Shown in pieces: positions 18,691 to 27,712 of a DNA stretch of 64,000 nucleotides. Numbering within the stretch: position 1 is the stretch's first letter; each line of letters starts with the position of its first letter. Below the pieces are notes generated by a model. It searched no databases, was not told the DNA's origin, and worked only from the letters and a program-made list of their open reading frames with translations. The position numbers were made by a program, and so were the translations under genes. The stretch lies in contig JBEKSY010000016.1 in assembly GCA_049516595.1 (NCBI GenBank), positions 1-64,000 on the forward strand, read 5' to 3'. Source of the stretch: JBEKHT01 sp049516595 (GTDB taxonomy: Bacteria; Chloroflexota; Anaerolineae; Anaerolineales; RBG-16-64-43).

Positions 18691-21542
18691 GGCATCACCT
18701 CCTCAGACTGCATGGCAGACTGCAGGGCTTCATTCAAGACTGCCAGCCCTCGGTGCGTGTCGGAGCCAAGGTGGACACGCCCCACCCGCCGTCCGTGCTT
18801 CTGCAACGCTTCCAGATCACCCAGGACCTGGGCGCGCTTGAAGATGCCAAAGGTATAGGGGGCCCCAGGGATCGGGACATCTTCAACATCATCCGTCGTC
18901 AGTTGCAGGAACAAGCCTGTGTTCGGGCCGCCCTTATGGAACTGACCCGTGGAATGCAGGAAGCGGGGACCATATCCGAGGGTTGTTGTCAAATGCAGAC
19001 GATCTTGCAGGAGGATGCGGATATCCCGTAATGTCCGCTGATTGGCCGCGTTCTCAGCAAGATAGGCCATCAGAGCCACATAATCCCTCGAGCGGGCTCG
19101 AGCCAGGAACCGTTTTAGCGTCTCAGGTACCGTTGTGGCTTTTTCATCGATATAGAGTTTCAATGGAGCTTTGATCAGGGACGGTTTTTCTTCAGGCAAC
19201 TTGCCTCGATCGCGTACAACCGCCAGGAGGCGGTTCGTATTGTCCTTGCTTTCCTGGACGTTGGGTTGGTTGAATGCATTGATGCCCAGGATCGCGCCTG
19301 CGGTGGCGGCGGCAATCTCCCAGCGGAAAAACTCCTGTCCCAGGTCCAGAAGATCATCTAAATAGATGGTAATCACAGGTTGGCCGGCATCACGCAGAGA
19401 GGACACGCCGCGCTCCAGGATTTCATCCGTCGTGTCTTTCATGCGGATGTAGACGAAGACCCGGTCCTCTCCATAGACCGTTGGCTCACCAATCGGCTCA
19501 TCGGCCACCGGTAGCAGCCCGGTGCCTTCCTTCCCGGTGCTTTCTGCCAGGAGCTGTTCCAACCAGATCCCCAGGGAAGAGATCGTATCTGGAACAAGGA
19601 AGGTGACCTTATACCGTTTGTCATTCTTAGCTAGCTCGCCCAGCGCCGCGCCGAGTACCAGTCCGGGGTTTTCCCGGGCGGGGACACATGAGGCGCAGGC
19701 GTGTACCATGCGCAGGGCACGCGTCAGGAGTTCATTCACATCGACACCCATCAGGGCAGCCGGAACCAGGCCGAAATAAGAAAGGGCAGAGTAGCGCCCG
19801 CCGATATCTGCATAGTTAAGGAAGGTTTTCCGGTAGGCCCGCTCCTGTGCCATCTTCACCAGCGGTGTGCCAGGGTCCGTGATGACACAGAAATTCTCGC
19901 CAGCCCGCTTGCCTTTCATCTCCCCGACCTTCTGATAGAAGTATTCTGCAAAAGCAAGCGGTTCAGCCGTGGTACCCGATTTACTGGCAATAATGAAGAG
20001 CGTGTTTTCGATTGGGAGCGCATGTTCGATCTTCAGGATGGTGGCGGGGTCGGTGGAATCCAGAACCGTCAGGGGCAAAGCTTGCGGGTCCCGGGTAAAT
20101 GTGCGTTCGAAGACCAGGGGCGTCAGACTGCTGCCGCCCATACCCATCAGCAGGACGTGAAGAAAGCCGGCCTCCCGGACCTCGGCCTTGAAGTAGTTAA
20201 GCTCTCTCTGGTTTTCCAGCATCTTTTCGGCAACATGCAGCCAACCTAAGGCATTGCGGATCTCAACCTGATCCTTTGAACCACTTTTCCAGAGGCTTGG
20301 ATCCTTCCGCCACAAACGGGTGCTGAAATGCGTCGCTTCGAGGTCGGCTATCCGCTCTTGAACGGCCTTTTGATAATTGCCTAAAACGAAAGTCTGTCGG
20401 TCTACCGGTTCTTGAAATGAAGCAGCTTGTTTCTCCTGCAACGCAGCCATCAATTGCTCGAATGCCTGGCTGAATGCCGTAACCCCCTCGTCTTCGAGTT
20501 CTTGCGTCGATGCATCCAGGTCCACTCCGGCCTGGCGTAATGCCTCCAGTATGCGGTAGGCCTCCTGCCTACCTTCTTCCAACTGTGAGGCCGGTTTGCC
20601 GTGCTCGCGATAAGCATTGAGGGTTTCAAGTGGGATGGTATTGATTGTCTCGCGGCCGATCAACGTTTCGACATACTTTACATCGCTGTATTCCGGGTTC
20701 TTGGTGCTGGTGCTCGCCCACAGCAGACGTTGGGAATGAGCACCCTGGTGGGATAATCTTCGGAATCGCTCACTGCCAAAAATTTCCTGGTAGATCTGGT
20801 AGGCCAATTTCGCACTGGCAATCGCGACCTGTCCGTGCAGGCCGGCCACGATCTCCGCGACAGGTCCACCCTCCAGTCGTAGTTTCTCCAGCATGGGGTC
20901 GATCAGGGCGTCAATCCGGCTCAGGAAGAAACTCGCTACCGAAGCGATACGGGTCAGGGGTTTGTCATGAGCTTCCAGAGTTTCCAGCCCTACCAGGTAG
21001 GCTTCTGCGACCTCCCTGTAACGCGGCAACCCGAAGAGCAGCGTGATGTTGACATTGATCCCTTCCCCGATCAATTGTTGGATAACAGGCAGTCCCTCCC
21101 GGGTTCCCGGGACCTTGATCAGCAGATTGGGCCGGTTCACCGCAGTCCAGAGATGGCGGGCTTCGGCAATCGTGCCGGCTCTATCATGAGCCAGCTTGGG
21201 AGAAACCTCCAAGCTCACAAACCCGTCCCGGCCTTCTAGCCGGTCATAAATGGGACGGAAGAGATCGGCGGCACGTTGGATATCTTCTATTGTGAGCGCT
21301 TCGTATATTTCTTCGATGCTTTTGCCCTCCAGGGTCATGGAGCGAATGGCGCTGTCGTAATCGTGACTGCCCGCAATGGCCTTCTCAAAGATGGATGGAT
21401 TCGAGGTCAGCCCGCTGACCCCATCCTGATTGATCAGTCCCTGGATTTCTCCGTTATCCAGAGCATGGCGCCTGAGAAAGTCGAGCCAGACACTCTGCCC
21501 AAAGGTCTCTAGACCCAATAAGGGATTCTTGTCCACTCTCAT
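18687..21542 (-). CDS. tal-pgi: bifunctional transaldolase / glucose-6-phosphate isomerase
   Basis: A 951-residue fusion. Residues 1 to ~370 are a transaldolase (SVWLDFLRRH, GLTSNPSIFEKAI, and LLIKVPGTREG with the Schiff-base lysine). Residues ~380 to 951 are a phosphoglucose isomerase (MGMGGSSLTPLVFERTF, FIIASKSGTTAEPLAFAEYF, and a C-terminal KFGGPNTG-type segment seen as QFHKGGPNTGLFL). The fusion links non-oxidative pentose phosphate reactions to fructose/glucose 6-phosphate exchange. It overlaps the rpiB stop (TGATG) and the downstream HAD start (ATGA). AAGGAG is very close to the ATG; a GTG 6 bases further in (21536) has better spacing and could be the real start. Confidence 0.93.
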   Translation of the reverse strand: MRVDKNPLLGLETFGQSVWLDFLRRHALDNGEIQGLINQDGVSGLTSNPSIFEKAIAGSHDYDSAIRSMTLEGKSIEEIYEALTIEDIQRAADLFRPIYDRLEGRDGFVSLEVSPKLAHDRAGTIAEARHLWTAVNRPNLLIKVPGTREGLPVIQQLIGEGINVNITLLFGLPRYREVAEAYLVGLETLEAHDKPLTRIASVASFFLSRIDALIDPMLEKLRLEGGPVAEIVAGLHGQVAIASAKLAYQIYQEIFGSERFRRLSHQGAHSQRLLWASTSTKNPEYSDVKYVETLIGRETINTIPLETLNAYREHGKPASQLEEGRQEAYRILEALRQAGVDLDASTQELEDEGVTAFSQAFEQLMAALQEKQAASFQEPVDRQTFVLGNYQKAVQERIADLEATHFSTRLWRKDPSLWKSGSKDQVEIRNALGWLHVAEKMLENQRELNYFKAEVREAGFLHVLLMGMGGSSLTPLVFERTFTRDPQALPLTVLDSTDPATILKIEHALPIENTLFIIASKSGTTAEPLAFAEYFYQKVGEMKGKRAGENFCVITDPGTPLVKMAQERAYRKTFLNYADIGGRYSALSYFGLVPAALMGVDVNELLTRALRMVHACASCVPARENPGLVLGAALGELAKNDKRYKVTFLVPDTISSLGIWLEQLLAESTGKEGTGLLPVADEPIGEPTVYGEDRVFVYIRMKDTTDEILERGVSSLRDAGQPVITIYLDDLLDLGQEFFRWEIAAATAGAILGINAFNQPNVQESKDNTNRLLAVVRDRGKLPEEKPSLIKAPLKLYIDEKATTVPETLKRFLARARSRDYVALMAYLAENAANQRTLRDIRILLQDRLHLTTTLGYGPRFLHSTGQFHKGGPNTGLFLQLTTDDVEDVPIPGAPYTFGIFKRAQVLGDLEALQKHGRRVGRVHLGSDTHRGLAVLNEALQSAMQSEEVMP

Positions 21543-21991
21543 CACTCCTTACATTCTATTGCAGCCACCTTTGCCAGACGCCGTTCAAACCGCTCAGCCC
21601 GCGCGTAGTGAGCTGCCAGATAAATTTGAACGATCTCCCAGGCCAGCGCGAAAGCGACCACACGCCCGCCCAGGCAAAGCAGGTTCATGTCATCATCCTC
21701 GACACCCTGATGGGCGGAGAAACTCTCATGGATAAGGGCCGACCTGACCCCGGTCACTTTGTTAGCTGCGAAACTGGCACCCACACCGCTGCCACATATC
21801 GCGATGCCCCGCTCCACTTTCCCTTGTGCGACCGCTCGGGCCAGAGGAATGACAAAGTCCGGGTAATCATCCCCGGGATCCAGACGATGAGCGCCGAAAT
21901 CCTGCACCGCGTGCCCGGAATCGCGCAGCGCCTTCAGAATGGGTTCCTTCAAGACAAAGCCGCCATGGTCCGTTGCCAATCCAATCTGCAT
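21542..21991 (-). CDS. rpiB: ribose-5-phosphate isomerase B
   Basis: A 149-residue RpiB/LacA/LacB enzyme interconverting ribulose 5-phosphate and ribose 5-phosphate. ATDHGGFVLKE near residue 6, the catalytic cysteine in GIAICGSGVGASFAANK near residue 66, and ALIHESFSAHQGVEDDDMN are all present. Length is typical. AGGAAGAGGC lies before the ATG. It lies 22 bases after tkt and overlaps tal-pgi, fully inside the pentose phosphate operon. Confidence 0.95.
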   Translation of the reverse strand: MQIGLATDHGGFVLKEPILKALRDSGHAVQDFGAHRLDPGDDYPDFVIPLARAVAQGKVERGIAICGSGVGASFAANKVTGVRSALIHESFSAHQGVEDDDMNLLCLGGRVVAFALAWEIVQIYLAAHYARAERFERRLAKVAAIECKE

Positions 21992-22013
21992 TTCCAGCCT
22001 CTTCCTAAAACCA

Positions 22014-24107
22014 TCAGGCTTTCTTCTGTCGCTTTACCACGGCAAGAGCCTGCCGGATCACGTTTTCGATACTAAAGCCGTACTTGTTCATCACCGCGCT
22101 TCCGGGAGCCGAAGCCCCAAAGCGACCCACTCCGATCACCGCGATGCCCGGGCCCACGTAAGGCCGCCAGCCCAGAGGAGCCCCAGCTTCGATTGCCAGC
22201 ATGGGCACTTCCGACGGCAGGACCGCATCTCGATATACGCCTGGCTGGGCGTCGAATAGATTCCAACTGGGCAGGCTGACAACCCGCGCTCTGACACCTT
22301 GCGTTTCCAGTTCTTCGCGCGCCGCCAGTGCCAGTTGGACCTCGGAACCGGTGGCGATCAAAATGATGTCGGGAGGCGCGTTTCCAGTTGCATGCGCAAG
22401 CACATACCCGCCGGAGCGAACGCCGAGCGGCAGCTGCGGATACTTCTGCAGATCGAGGATCGGGAGATTCTGGCGGGTGAGGACCAGGGCGACCGGTCCG
22501 TCTGTATGTTCCATGGCGATCCGCCAGGCTGCGGCAGTCTCGTTCGCGTCGGCCGGGCGGATCACGGTGAAGCCAGGGATCGAACGCAGCCCCAGCAGCT
22601 GTTCGACCGGTTGATGCGTTGGGCCGTCTTCTCCCAGGGCGATGCTGTCATGCGTAAAGACGTAGATCACGTGCAGCCCCATCAAGGCGGCCAAGCGGAT
22701 CGAAGGGCGCATGTAATCGGAGAAGATCAAGAAGGTAGCTCCAAAGGGAATCATTCCTCCATGAGCAGCCATCCCGTTCAGAATCGCTCCCATGCCGTGT
22801 TCCCGCACGCCAAAATGGAGGTTGACGCCGGAGTACTGCCAGCCGCCTCCCGCAGACCCCTGAGCATCATGGATCGTCTCCTGGGGGCTTTCGAAGTCGC
22901 CTCTCCCGGCCAGGGCGGTGTATGTGGAGGGGTCCAGGTCCGCCGACCCGCCCACATAAGCCGGCAGTCTGGGCGCGATTGCATTCATTACTTTCCCCGA
23001 GGCGACGCGCGTGGCCATGCCCTTCGCATCGGGAGGAAACGACGGAATATCCCTATCCCAGCCTTCTGGGACCTTCCCCTGCACCACCTGCTGCAGCTCC
23101 TGCGCCAATTCTGGAAAAGACTGTTCGTAGGCGGAGAATCGTTGCTCCCATTCCGTTTCGACTTGCCTGCCGCGTTCGACGGCCTGGCGGAAATGGGCCA
23201 GGGCTGCCTCCGGGATGTAGAAGGCCGGCTCGAGCGGCCAGCCAAGGTTCTGCTTGGTCAGACGCACCTCTTCCTCGCCCAGGGGGGAACCGTGAGCTTC
23301 AAAAGTGTCCTGTTTATGTGGCGAACCATAACCCAGGTGGGTGTGTACCAGGATGATGGACGGGCGCTGCTGGTCTTCTTGCGCATTCCTCAGTGCGCGT
23401 TCGACCGTCTCCAGGTCATTCCCATCCTCCACGGATTGAGTGTGCCACCCATAAGCGGCAAAGCGCTTCTTAACGTCTTCCGTAAGAGTGAGATCCGTTG
23501 CAGCCGATAAGGTCACGTGGTTGTCATCGTACAGGGCGATGAGCTTACCGAGCCGTAAATGGCCAGCCAGGGAGGCGGCCTCCGCAGCCACCCCTTCCAT
23601 CAAGTCGCCATCGCTGGCCAGGACATAGGTAGTGTGATCGATGATCTTATGCCCGGGCCGGTTATAACGGGCTGAGAAAAAGGCTTCCGCCATCGCCATC
23701 CCCACCCCATTCCCAAACCCCTGGCCGAGTGGCCCGGTAGTCACTTCGACCCCGGGTGTGAGGCCGCGTTCAGGATGTCCGGGGGCTATGCTTCCCCACT
23801 GGCGGAATTGTTTGATCTGATCGAGAGAAAGATCATAACCCGTAAGATATAGCAAACTATATAGCAGCATCGACCCATGTCCTGCCGATAAGACAAACCG
23901 ATCGCGGTCGAACCATTTGGGGTTGGAGGGATTGTGCTTGAGGAAGCGCGTCCACAAAACGTATGCAAAAGGGGCTGCACCCATCGGCAGGCCGGGGTGA
24001 CCGCTGTTGGCTTTCTGTATCGCGTCGACCGATAGAAAACGGATCGTGTTGATGGAGAGATGGTCTAATTCGCTCGGTGATAAGCTTTTCAAAATATCAT
24101 TGCTCAT
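22014..24107 (-). CDS. tkt: transketolase
   Basis: A 697-residue thiamine-diphosphate enzyme moving two-carbon units between sugar phosphates. INTIRFLSVDAIQKANSGHP is near the N-terminus, the ThDP motif ASDGDLMEGVAAEA is near residue 155, and the pyrimidine domain has FGVREHGMGAILNGMA. HDSIALGEDGPTHQPVEQLL is the catalytic histidine loop. Full length. The ATG at 24107 is chosen because MSNDILKSLSPSELDHLS aligns as the natural N-terminus. A remnant of a pgm gene lies between it and fba upstream. Confidence 0.96.
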   Translation of the reverse strand: MSNDILKSLSPSELDHLSINTIRFLSVDAIQKANSGHPGLPMGAAPFAYVLWTRFLKHNPSNPKWFDRDRFVLSAGHGSMLLYSLLYLTGYDLSLDQIKQFRQWGSIAPGHPERGLTPGVEVTTGPLGQGFGNGVGMAMAEAFFSARYNRPGHKIIDHTTYVLASDGDLMEGVAAEAASLAGHLRLGKLIALYDDNHVTLSAATDLTLTEDVKKRFAAYGWHTQSVEDGNDLETVERALRNAQEDQQRPSIILVHTHLGYGSPHKQDTFEAHGSPLGEEEVRLTKQNLGWPLEPAFYIPEAALAHFRQAVERGRQVETEWEQRFSAYEQSFPELAQELQQVVQGKVPEGWDRDIPSFPPDAKGMATRVASGKVMNAIAPRLPAYVGGSADLDPSTYTALAGRGDFESPQETIHDAQGSAGGGWQYSGVNLHFGVREHGMGAILNGMAAHGGMIPFGATFLIFSDYMRPSIRLAALMGLHVIYVFTHDSIALGEDGPTHQPVEQLLGLRSIPGFTVIRPADANETAAAWRIAMEHTDGPVALVLTRQNLPILDLQKYPQLPLGVRSGGYVLAHATGNAPPDIILIATGSEVQLALAAREELETQGVRARVVSLPSWNLFDAQPGVYRDAVLPSEVPMLAIEAGAPLGWRPYVGPGIAVIGVGRFGASAPGSAVMNKYGFSIENVIRQALAVVKRQKKA

Positions 24108-24137
24108 TCTTGCTCTCTTTCGGTGGGCCGTCGGCAA

Positions 24138-24243
24138 CTATGGCGTGGACGCCATGGCGGCGGTGACGATAGCCCGTGCTTCCTCCTGGATCCGGTCCAG
24201 ATGATCGGCTCTGTGGAAGCTTTCCGCATAAATCTTAGGTATT
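24138..24243 (-). pseudogene. 3'-end remnant of a second phosphoglucomutase gene
   Basis: In the gap between fba and tkt the minus strand reads PKIYAESFHRADHLDRIQ, then EEARAIVTAAMASTP and TAG. This lines up with the last ~33 residues of the intact pgm at 31571 (YKIYAESFRGADHLHRIQEE...SAP), with clear but diverged nucleotide identity. No start or upstream part remains. It shows that a pgm-like gene once stood between fba and tkt, or that a rearrangement left its tail here. Confidence 0.85.
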
Positions 24244-24293
24244 CTTCTTTCTTTGATAGGACGCAAGCTTCGTGAGTTGCGGGATACTTGTTG

Positions 24294-25322
24294 TCATGCT
24301 CGTGTCCTTTCCAGCGCGGCATTGTATTCGCCACGGCGCGCAGCCCGGTTGCACCTGGCTCGATGATACAGAGCTTGCTGTGCCGCCAACACGTGGGCCT
24401 CCTCGCCTTGCCAAATCTCCAAAGCCGGTTGCTGGATGGCGCGAGCAAACGAAAACGCCAACGCCCAAGGCAGTCGCGACTTGAATCTGGCATTCATGGC
24501 ATTCAAACGGGCCGAAGCCAGTTCGACGGGTTGGCCGCCCGACAAGAACGCAATCCCCGGAACGGCAGCGGGGACGGCTCGCAAGAGACACCTCACCGTG
24601 GCGTCGGCCACCTCGTCTACCGCTTCTTGCTCGGGGCAGGTCAACCCCGGAAGCACCATGTTGGGCTTCAGGATCATACCCTCCAGCCTCACCCGCTGTG
24701 TGTGTAGCTGGTTGAAAACCGTTCGCAGGACTTCCTCCGTTACCTCGCTGCACCGCTCCAGGGTATGCTCGCCGTCCATGAGCACTTCCGGCTCGACGAC
24801 GGGGACCAGTCCGGCTTCCTGGCACAACGCGGCATAGCGAGCCAACGCCTGCGCGTTGGCCTCCATGCAACCCCGGCTGGGAATGCCGTCGCCGACAGCA
24901 ATCACCGCGCGCCACTTGGCAAAACGGGCGCCCATTTGAGAGTATTCAGCCAGACGGTCCCGCAATCCGTCCAGACCTTCGGTTATCTTCTCTCCCGGAT
25001 GACCTGCCATGTCCTTGGCACCGGTGTCGACTTTGATGCCGGGAATGATGCCCGCCTCGGTGAGGGCTTTAGCAAAGGGAGTGCCATCTTTCTTCTGCTG
25101 GCGGATCGTCTCGTCGTAGAGGATCGCGCCGCTAATGCACTCACCGAGACCGGGCGTGGTCACAATCAACTCCCGATAGGCGCGCCGGGCCTCCTCGGTC
25201 TGGGGAATCCCCAACCGGGCAAATCGTTTGTTACAGGTTGGATTGCTTTCATCCATCGCCAGCAGGCCCTTGTCGCCGGCGACCAACGCCCTCGCGGTGT
25301 CTATAAGCTTTTGAGCATTCAT
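24294..25322 (-). CDS. class I fructose-bisphosphate aldolase
   Basis: A 342-residue aldolase of the class I (Schiff-base) type, cleaving fructose 1,6-bisphosphate (or sedoheptulose bisphosphate) to trioses. GLLAMDESNPTCNKRFARLG is the N-terminal signature, IPGIKVDTGAKDM and AKWRAVI follow, and the catalytic lysine lies in GMILKPNMVLPG near residue 223. FLSGGQ closes the phosphate site. The ATG at 25322 overlaps the xfp stop by 4 bases (ATGA), so translation is coupled. The last ~15 residues are basic and not typical, perhaps a slightly extended C-terminus. Confidence 0.94.
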   Translation of the reverse strand: MNAQKLIDTARALVAGDKGLLAMDESNPTCNKRFARLGIPQTEEARRAYRELIVTTPGLGECISGAILYDETIRQQKKDGTPFAKALTEAGIIPGIKVDTGAKDMAGHPGEKITEGLDGLRDRLAEYSQMGARFAKWRAVIAVGDGIPSRGCMEANAQALARYAALCQEAGLVPVVEPEVLMDGEHTLERCSEVTEEVLRTVFNQLHTQRVRLEGMILKPNMVLPGLTCPEQEAVDEVADATVRCLLRAVPAAVPGIAFLSGGQPVELASARLNAMNARFKSRLPWALAFSFARAIQQPALEIWQGEEAHVLAAQQALYHRARCNRAARRGEYNAALERTRA

Positions 25323-27712
25323 TTGGGGTTGCCCCACGTCCAGTTGCGTATTTCCGGCATGTCTTCGCCGTGTTTGTCGATGTAGGCCTTGTGGTCCAGC
25401 AGCTTGTCGCGAAGATACTGTTTGGCGTAGGCGGCGCGCGAACCCAGACTTGGCACCCGATCGATCACGTCGCCGACCAGGTGGAAACGGTCCAGCTTAT
25501 TCAACACGGCCATGTCGAAGGGTGTCGTCGTGGTGCCCTCTTCCTTGTAGCCGCGGACGTGGATGTTGTCGTGGTTGGTGCGGCGGTAGGTCAGCTCGTG
25601 GATCAACCTCGGGTAGGCATGGAAGGCGAAGATGACCGGCTTGTCCTTGGTGAAGAGCTGATCGAAATCCATGTCGCTCAACCCGTGAGGGTGCTCGCGT
25701 TGCGGCTGGAGTGTCATCAGATCCACCACGTTGATGACCCGGATCTTCAGATCCGGAAAGTGCTGTCGCAGGATCTCGACCGCAGCCAGCGTCTCCAGCG
25801 TGGGTACGTCACCGCAGCAAGCCATGACCACATCGGGGTCGCCGCCTTCGTCGTTGCTGGCCCATTCCCAGATACCCAGCCCGGCCGTGCAGTGCTTGAT
25901 GGCCGTATCCATGTCCAGCCATTGCAGTTCCGGCTGTTTGCCTGCGACAATGACATTGACATAATTGCGGCTTCGCAAACAATGGTCGGTGACCGACAGC
26001 AGGGTGTTGGCGTCTGGCGGCAGATACACGCGGATGATGCCTGCCTTCTTGTTCATCACGTGGTCAATGAAACCCGGGTCCTGGTGGCTGAATCCATTGT
26101 GATCCTGGCGCCATACGTGTGACGAGAGCAGGTAGTTCAGGGAAGCAATCGGCCGCCGCCACGGAACGTGGCTCGCCACCTCGAGCCACTTGGCGTGCTG
26201 GTTGAACATCGAATCGATGATGTGGATGAACGCTTCGTAGCACGAGAAAAAGCCGTGGCGGCCGGTCAGCAGGTAACCTTCGAGCCAACCCTCGCACTGG
26301 TGCTCGCTCAACATCTCCATCACCCGGCCATCGGGCCCAACGTGGTCGTCGGTGGGAATGATACCCGCAGTCGAGCAGCGGTTCGTCACCTCGAACACGG
26401 CGTTCCAACGGTTCGATGCGGTTTCGTCCGGGCTGAAGACGCGGAAGTTGCGTGTGTCGGCGTTGACTTGGAGCACGTCGCGGATGAACTGACCCTGGAT
26501 GCGCGTGCCTTCGGCTTCCACGACGCCGGGCTCCGCAACCTTTACCGCGTAGTCGCAGAAGTCCGGCATTTTCAATTCCTTGAGAAGAAGGCCTCCATTG
26601 GCATGCGGGTTCGCTCCCATTCGCCGCTCGCCCTTGGGCGCCAGCTCAGCCAGTTCCGGAATGAGCCTGCCCTTCGGGTCGAACAATTCTTCGGGCTGGT
26701 AACTCTTCAGCCACGCCTCAAGCATTTTCAGATGTTCGGGCTTGGTCGCGAACTCTTCCAACGGCACTTGATGTGCGCGAAATGTCCCTTCGACCGGTTC
26801 GCCGTCGACCACCTTCGGGCCAGTCCAGCCCTTCGGCGAGCGCAGGATGATCATTGGCCAGCGCGGGCGCGCGTTGAACCCGTTGGCGCGGGCGTCGTGT
26901 TGGATCCGTTGAATCTCGGTGACTACGGTGTCGAGTGTGGCGGCCATGAGCTGGTGCATCTCCTGCGGGTCGTCGCCCTCGACGAAATACGGGGAGTAAC
27001 CGTAGCCGCGGAAGAGCGCTTCCAGCTCGTCGTGCGGAATGCGGGCCAGCACAGTGGGGCCGGAGATTTTGTAGCCGTTCAAGTGCAGGATGGGCAGCAC
27101 GGCTCCGTCATGGACGGGATTAAGGAATTTGTTCGAGTGCCAACTGGTGGCCAGCGGACCGGTTTCCGCCTCGCCGTCGCCCACGACACAGGCAACCAGC
27201 AAGTCGGGATTGTCGAACGCGGCACCGTAGGCATGCACCAGGGAATAGCCGAGTTCGCCGCCTTCGTTGATGGAACCGGGCGTCTCCGGCGCCACGTGAC
27301 TGGGGATGCCACCGGGAAACGAGAACTGGGTGAAGAGCTTTTTCATACCCTGTTCGTCCTGGGAGATGTTCGGGTACAACTCGCTGTAGGTGCCCTCCAG
27401 ATACGTGTTGGCTACTATTCCCGGTGCGCCGTGACCGGGGCCGGTGACATTGATCATGTTCAGGTCAAAGTTCTTGATAATCCGGTTAAGGTGGACATAG
27501 ATGAAGTTCAAGCCCGGCGTGGTACCCCAGTGGCCCATCAGTCGCGGCTTCACATGTTCCAGCCTGAGCGGCTCCTTGAGAAGCGGATTGTCGTAAAGAT
27601 AAATCTGGCCGACCGACAGATAGTTCGCGGCACGCCAGTAGGCGTTCATCTTCCGCAGAAGATCGGGCGGCAGCGGTTTGTCCGTGAGGTTAGTCTTTTC
27701 CGCTTTCATCAT
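25319..27712 (-). CDS. xfp: xylulose-5-phosphate/fructose-6-phosphate phosphoketolase
   Basis: A 797-residue ThDP enzyme splitting xylulose 5-phosphate or fructose 6-phosphate with phosphate to acetyl phosphate plus glyceraldehyde 3-phosphate or erythrose 4-phosphate. RAANYLSVGQIYLYDNPLL near residue 28, GPGHGAPG, VGDGEAETGPLATSWHSNKF (ThDP motif) and SHQDPGF are all recognisable. Length matches bacterial Xfp (about 790-825). The start follows AAAGGAG. Its first 23 bases overlap the 3' end of ackA and its stop overlaps fba. Together with AckA it gives an ATP-yielding route from sugar phosphates to acetate. Confidence 0.96.
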   Translation of the reverse strand: MMKAEKTNLTDKPLPPDLLRKMNAYWRAANYLSVGQIYLYDNPLLKEPLRLEHVKPRLMGHWGTTPGLNFIYVHLNRIIKNFDLNMINVTGPGHGAPGIVANTYLEGTYSELYPNISQDEQGMKKLFTQFSFPGGIPSHVAPETPGSINEGGELGYSLVHAYGAAFDNPDLLVACVVGDGEAETGPLATSWHSNKFLNPVHDGAVLPILHLNGYKISGPTVLARIPHDELEALFRGYGYSPYFVEGDDPQEMHQLMAATLDTVVTEIQRIQHDARANGFNARPRWPMIILRSPKGWTGPKVVDGEPVEGTFRAHQVPLEEFATKPEHLKMLEAWLKSYQPEELFDPKGRLIPELAELAPKGERRMGANPHANGGLLLKELKMPDFCDYAVKVAEPGVVEAEGTRIQGQFIRDVLQVNADTRNFRVFSPDETASNRWNAVFEVTNRCSTAGIIPTDDHVGPDGRVMEMLSEHQCEGWLEGYLLTGRHGFFSCYEAFIHIIDSMFNQHAKWLEVASHVPWRRPIASLNYLLSSHVWRQDHNGFSHQDPGFIDHVMNKKAGIIRVYLPPDANTLLSVTDHCLRSRNYVNVIVAGKQPELQWLDMDTAIKHCTAGLGIWEWASNDEGGDPDVVMACCGDVPTLETLAAVEILRQHFPDLKIRVINVVDLMTLQPQREHPHGLSDMDFDQLFTKDKPVIFAFHAYPRLIHELTYRRTNHDNIHVRGYKEEGTTTTPFDMAVLNKLDRFHLVGDVIDRVPSLGSRAAYAKQYLRDKLLDHKAYIDKHGEDMPEIRNWTWGNPK

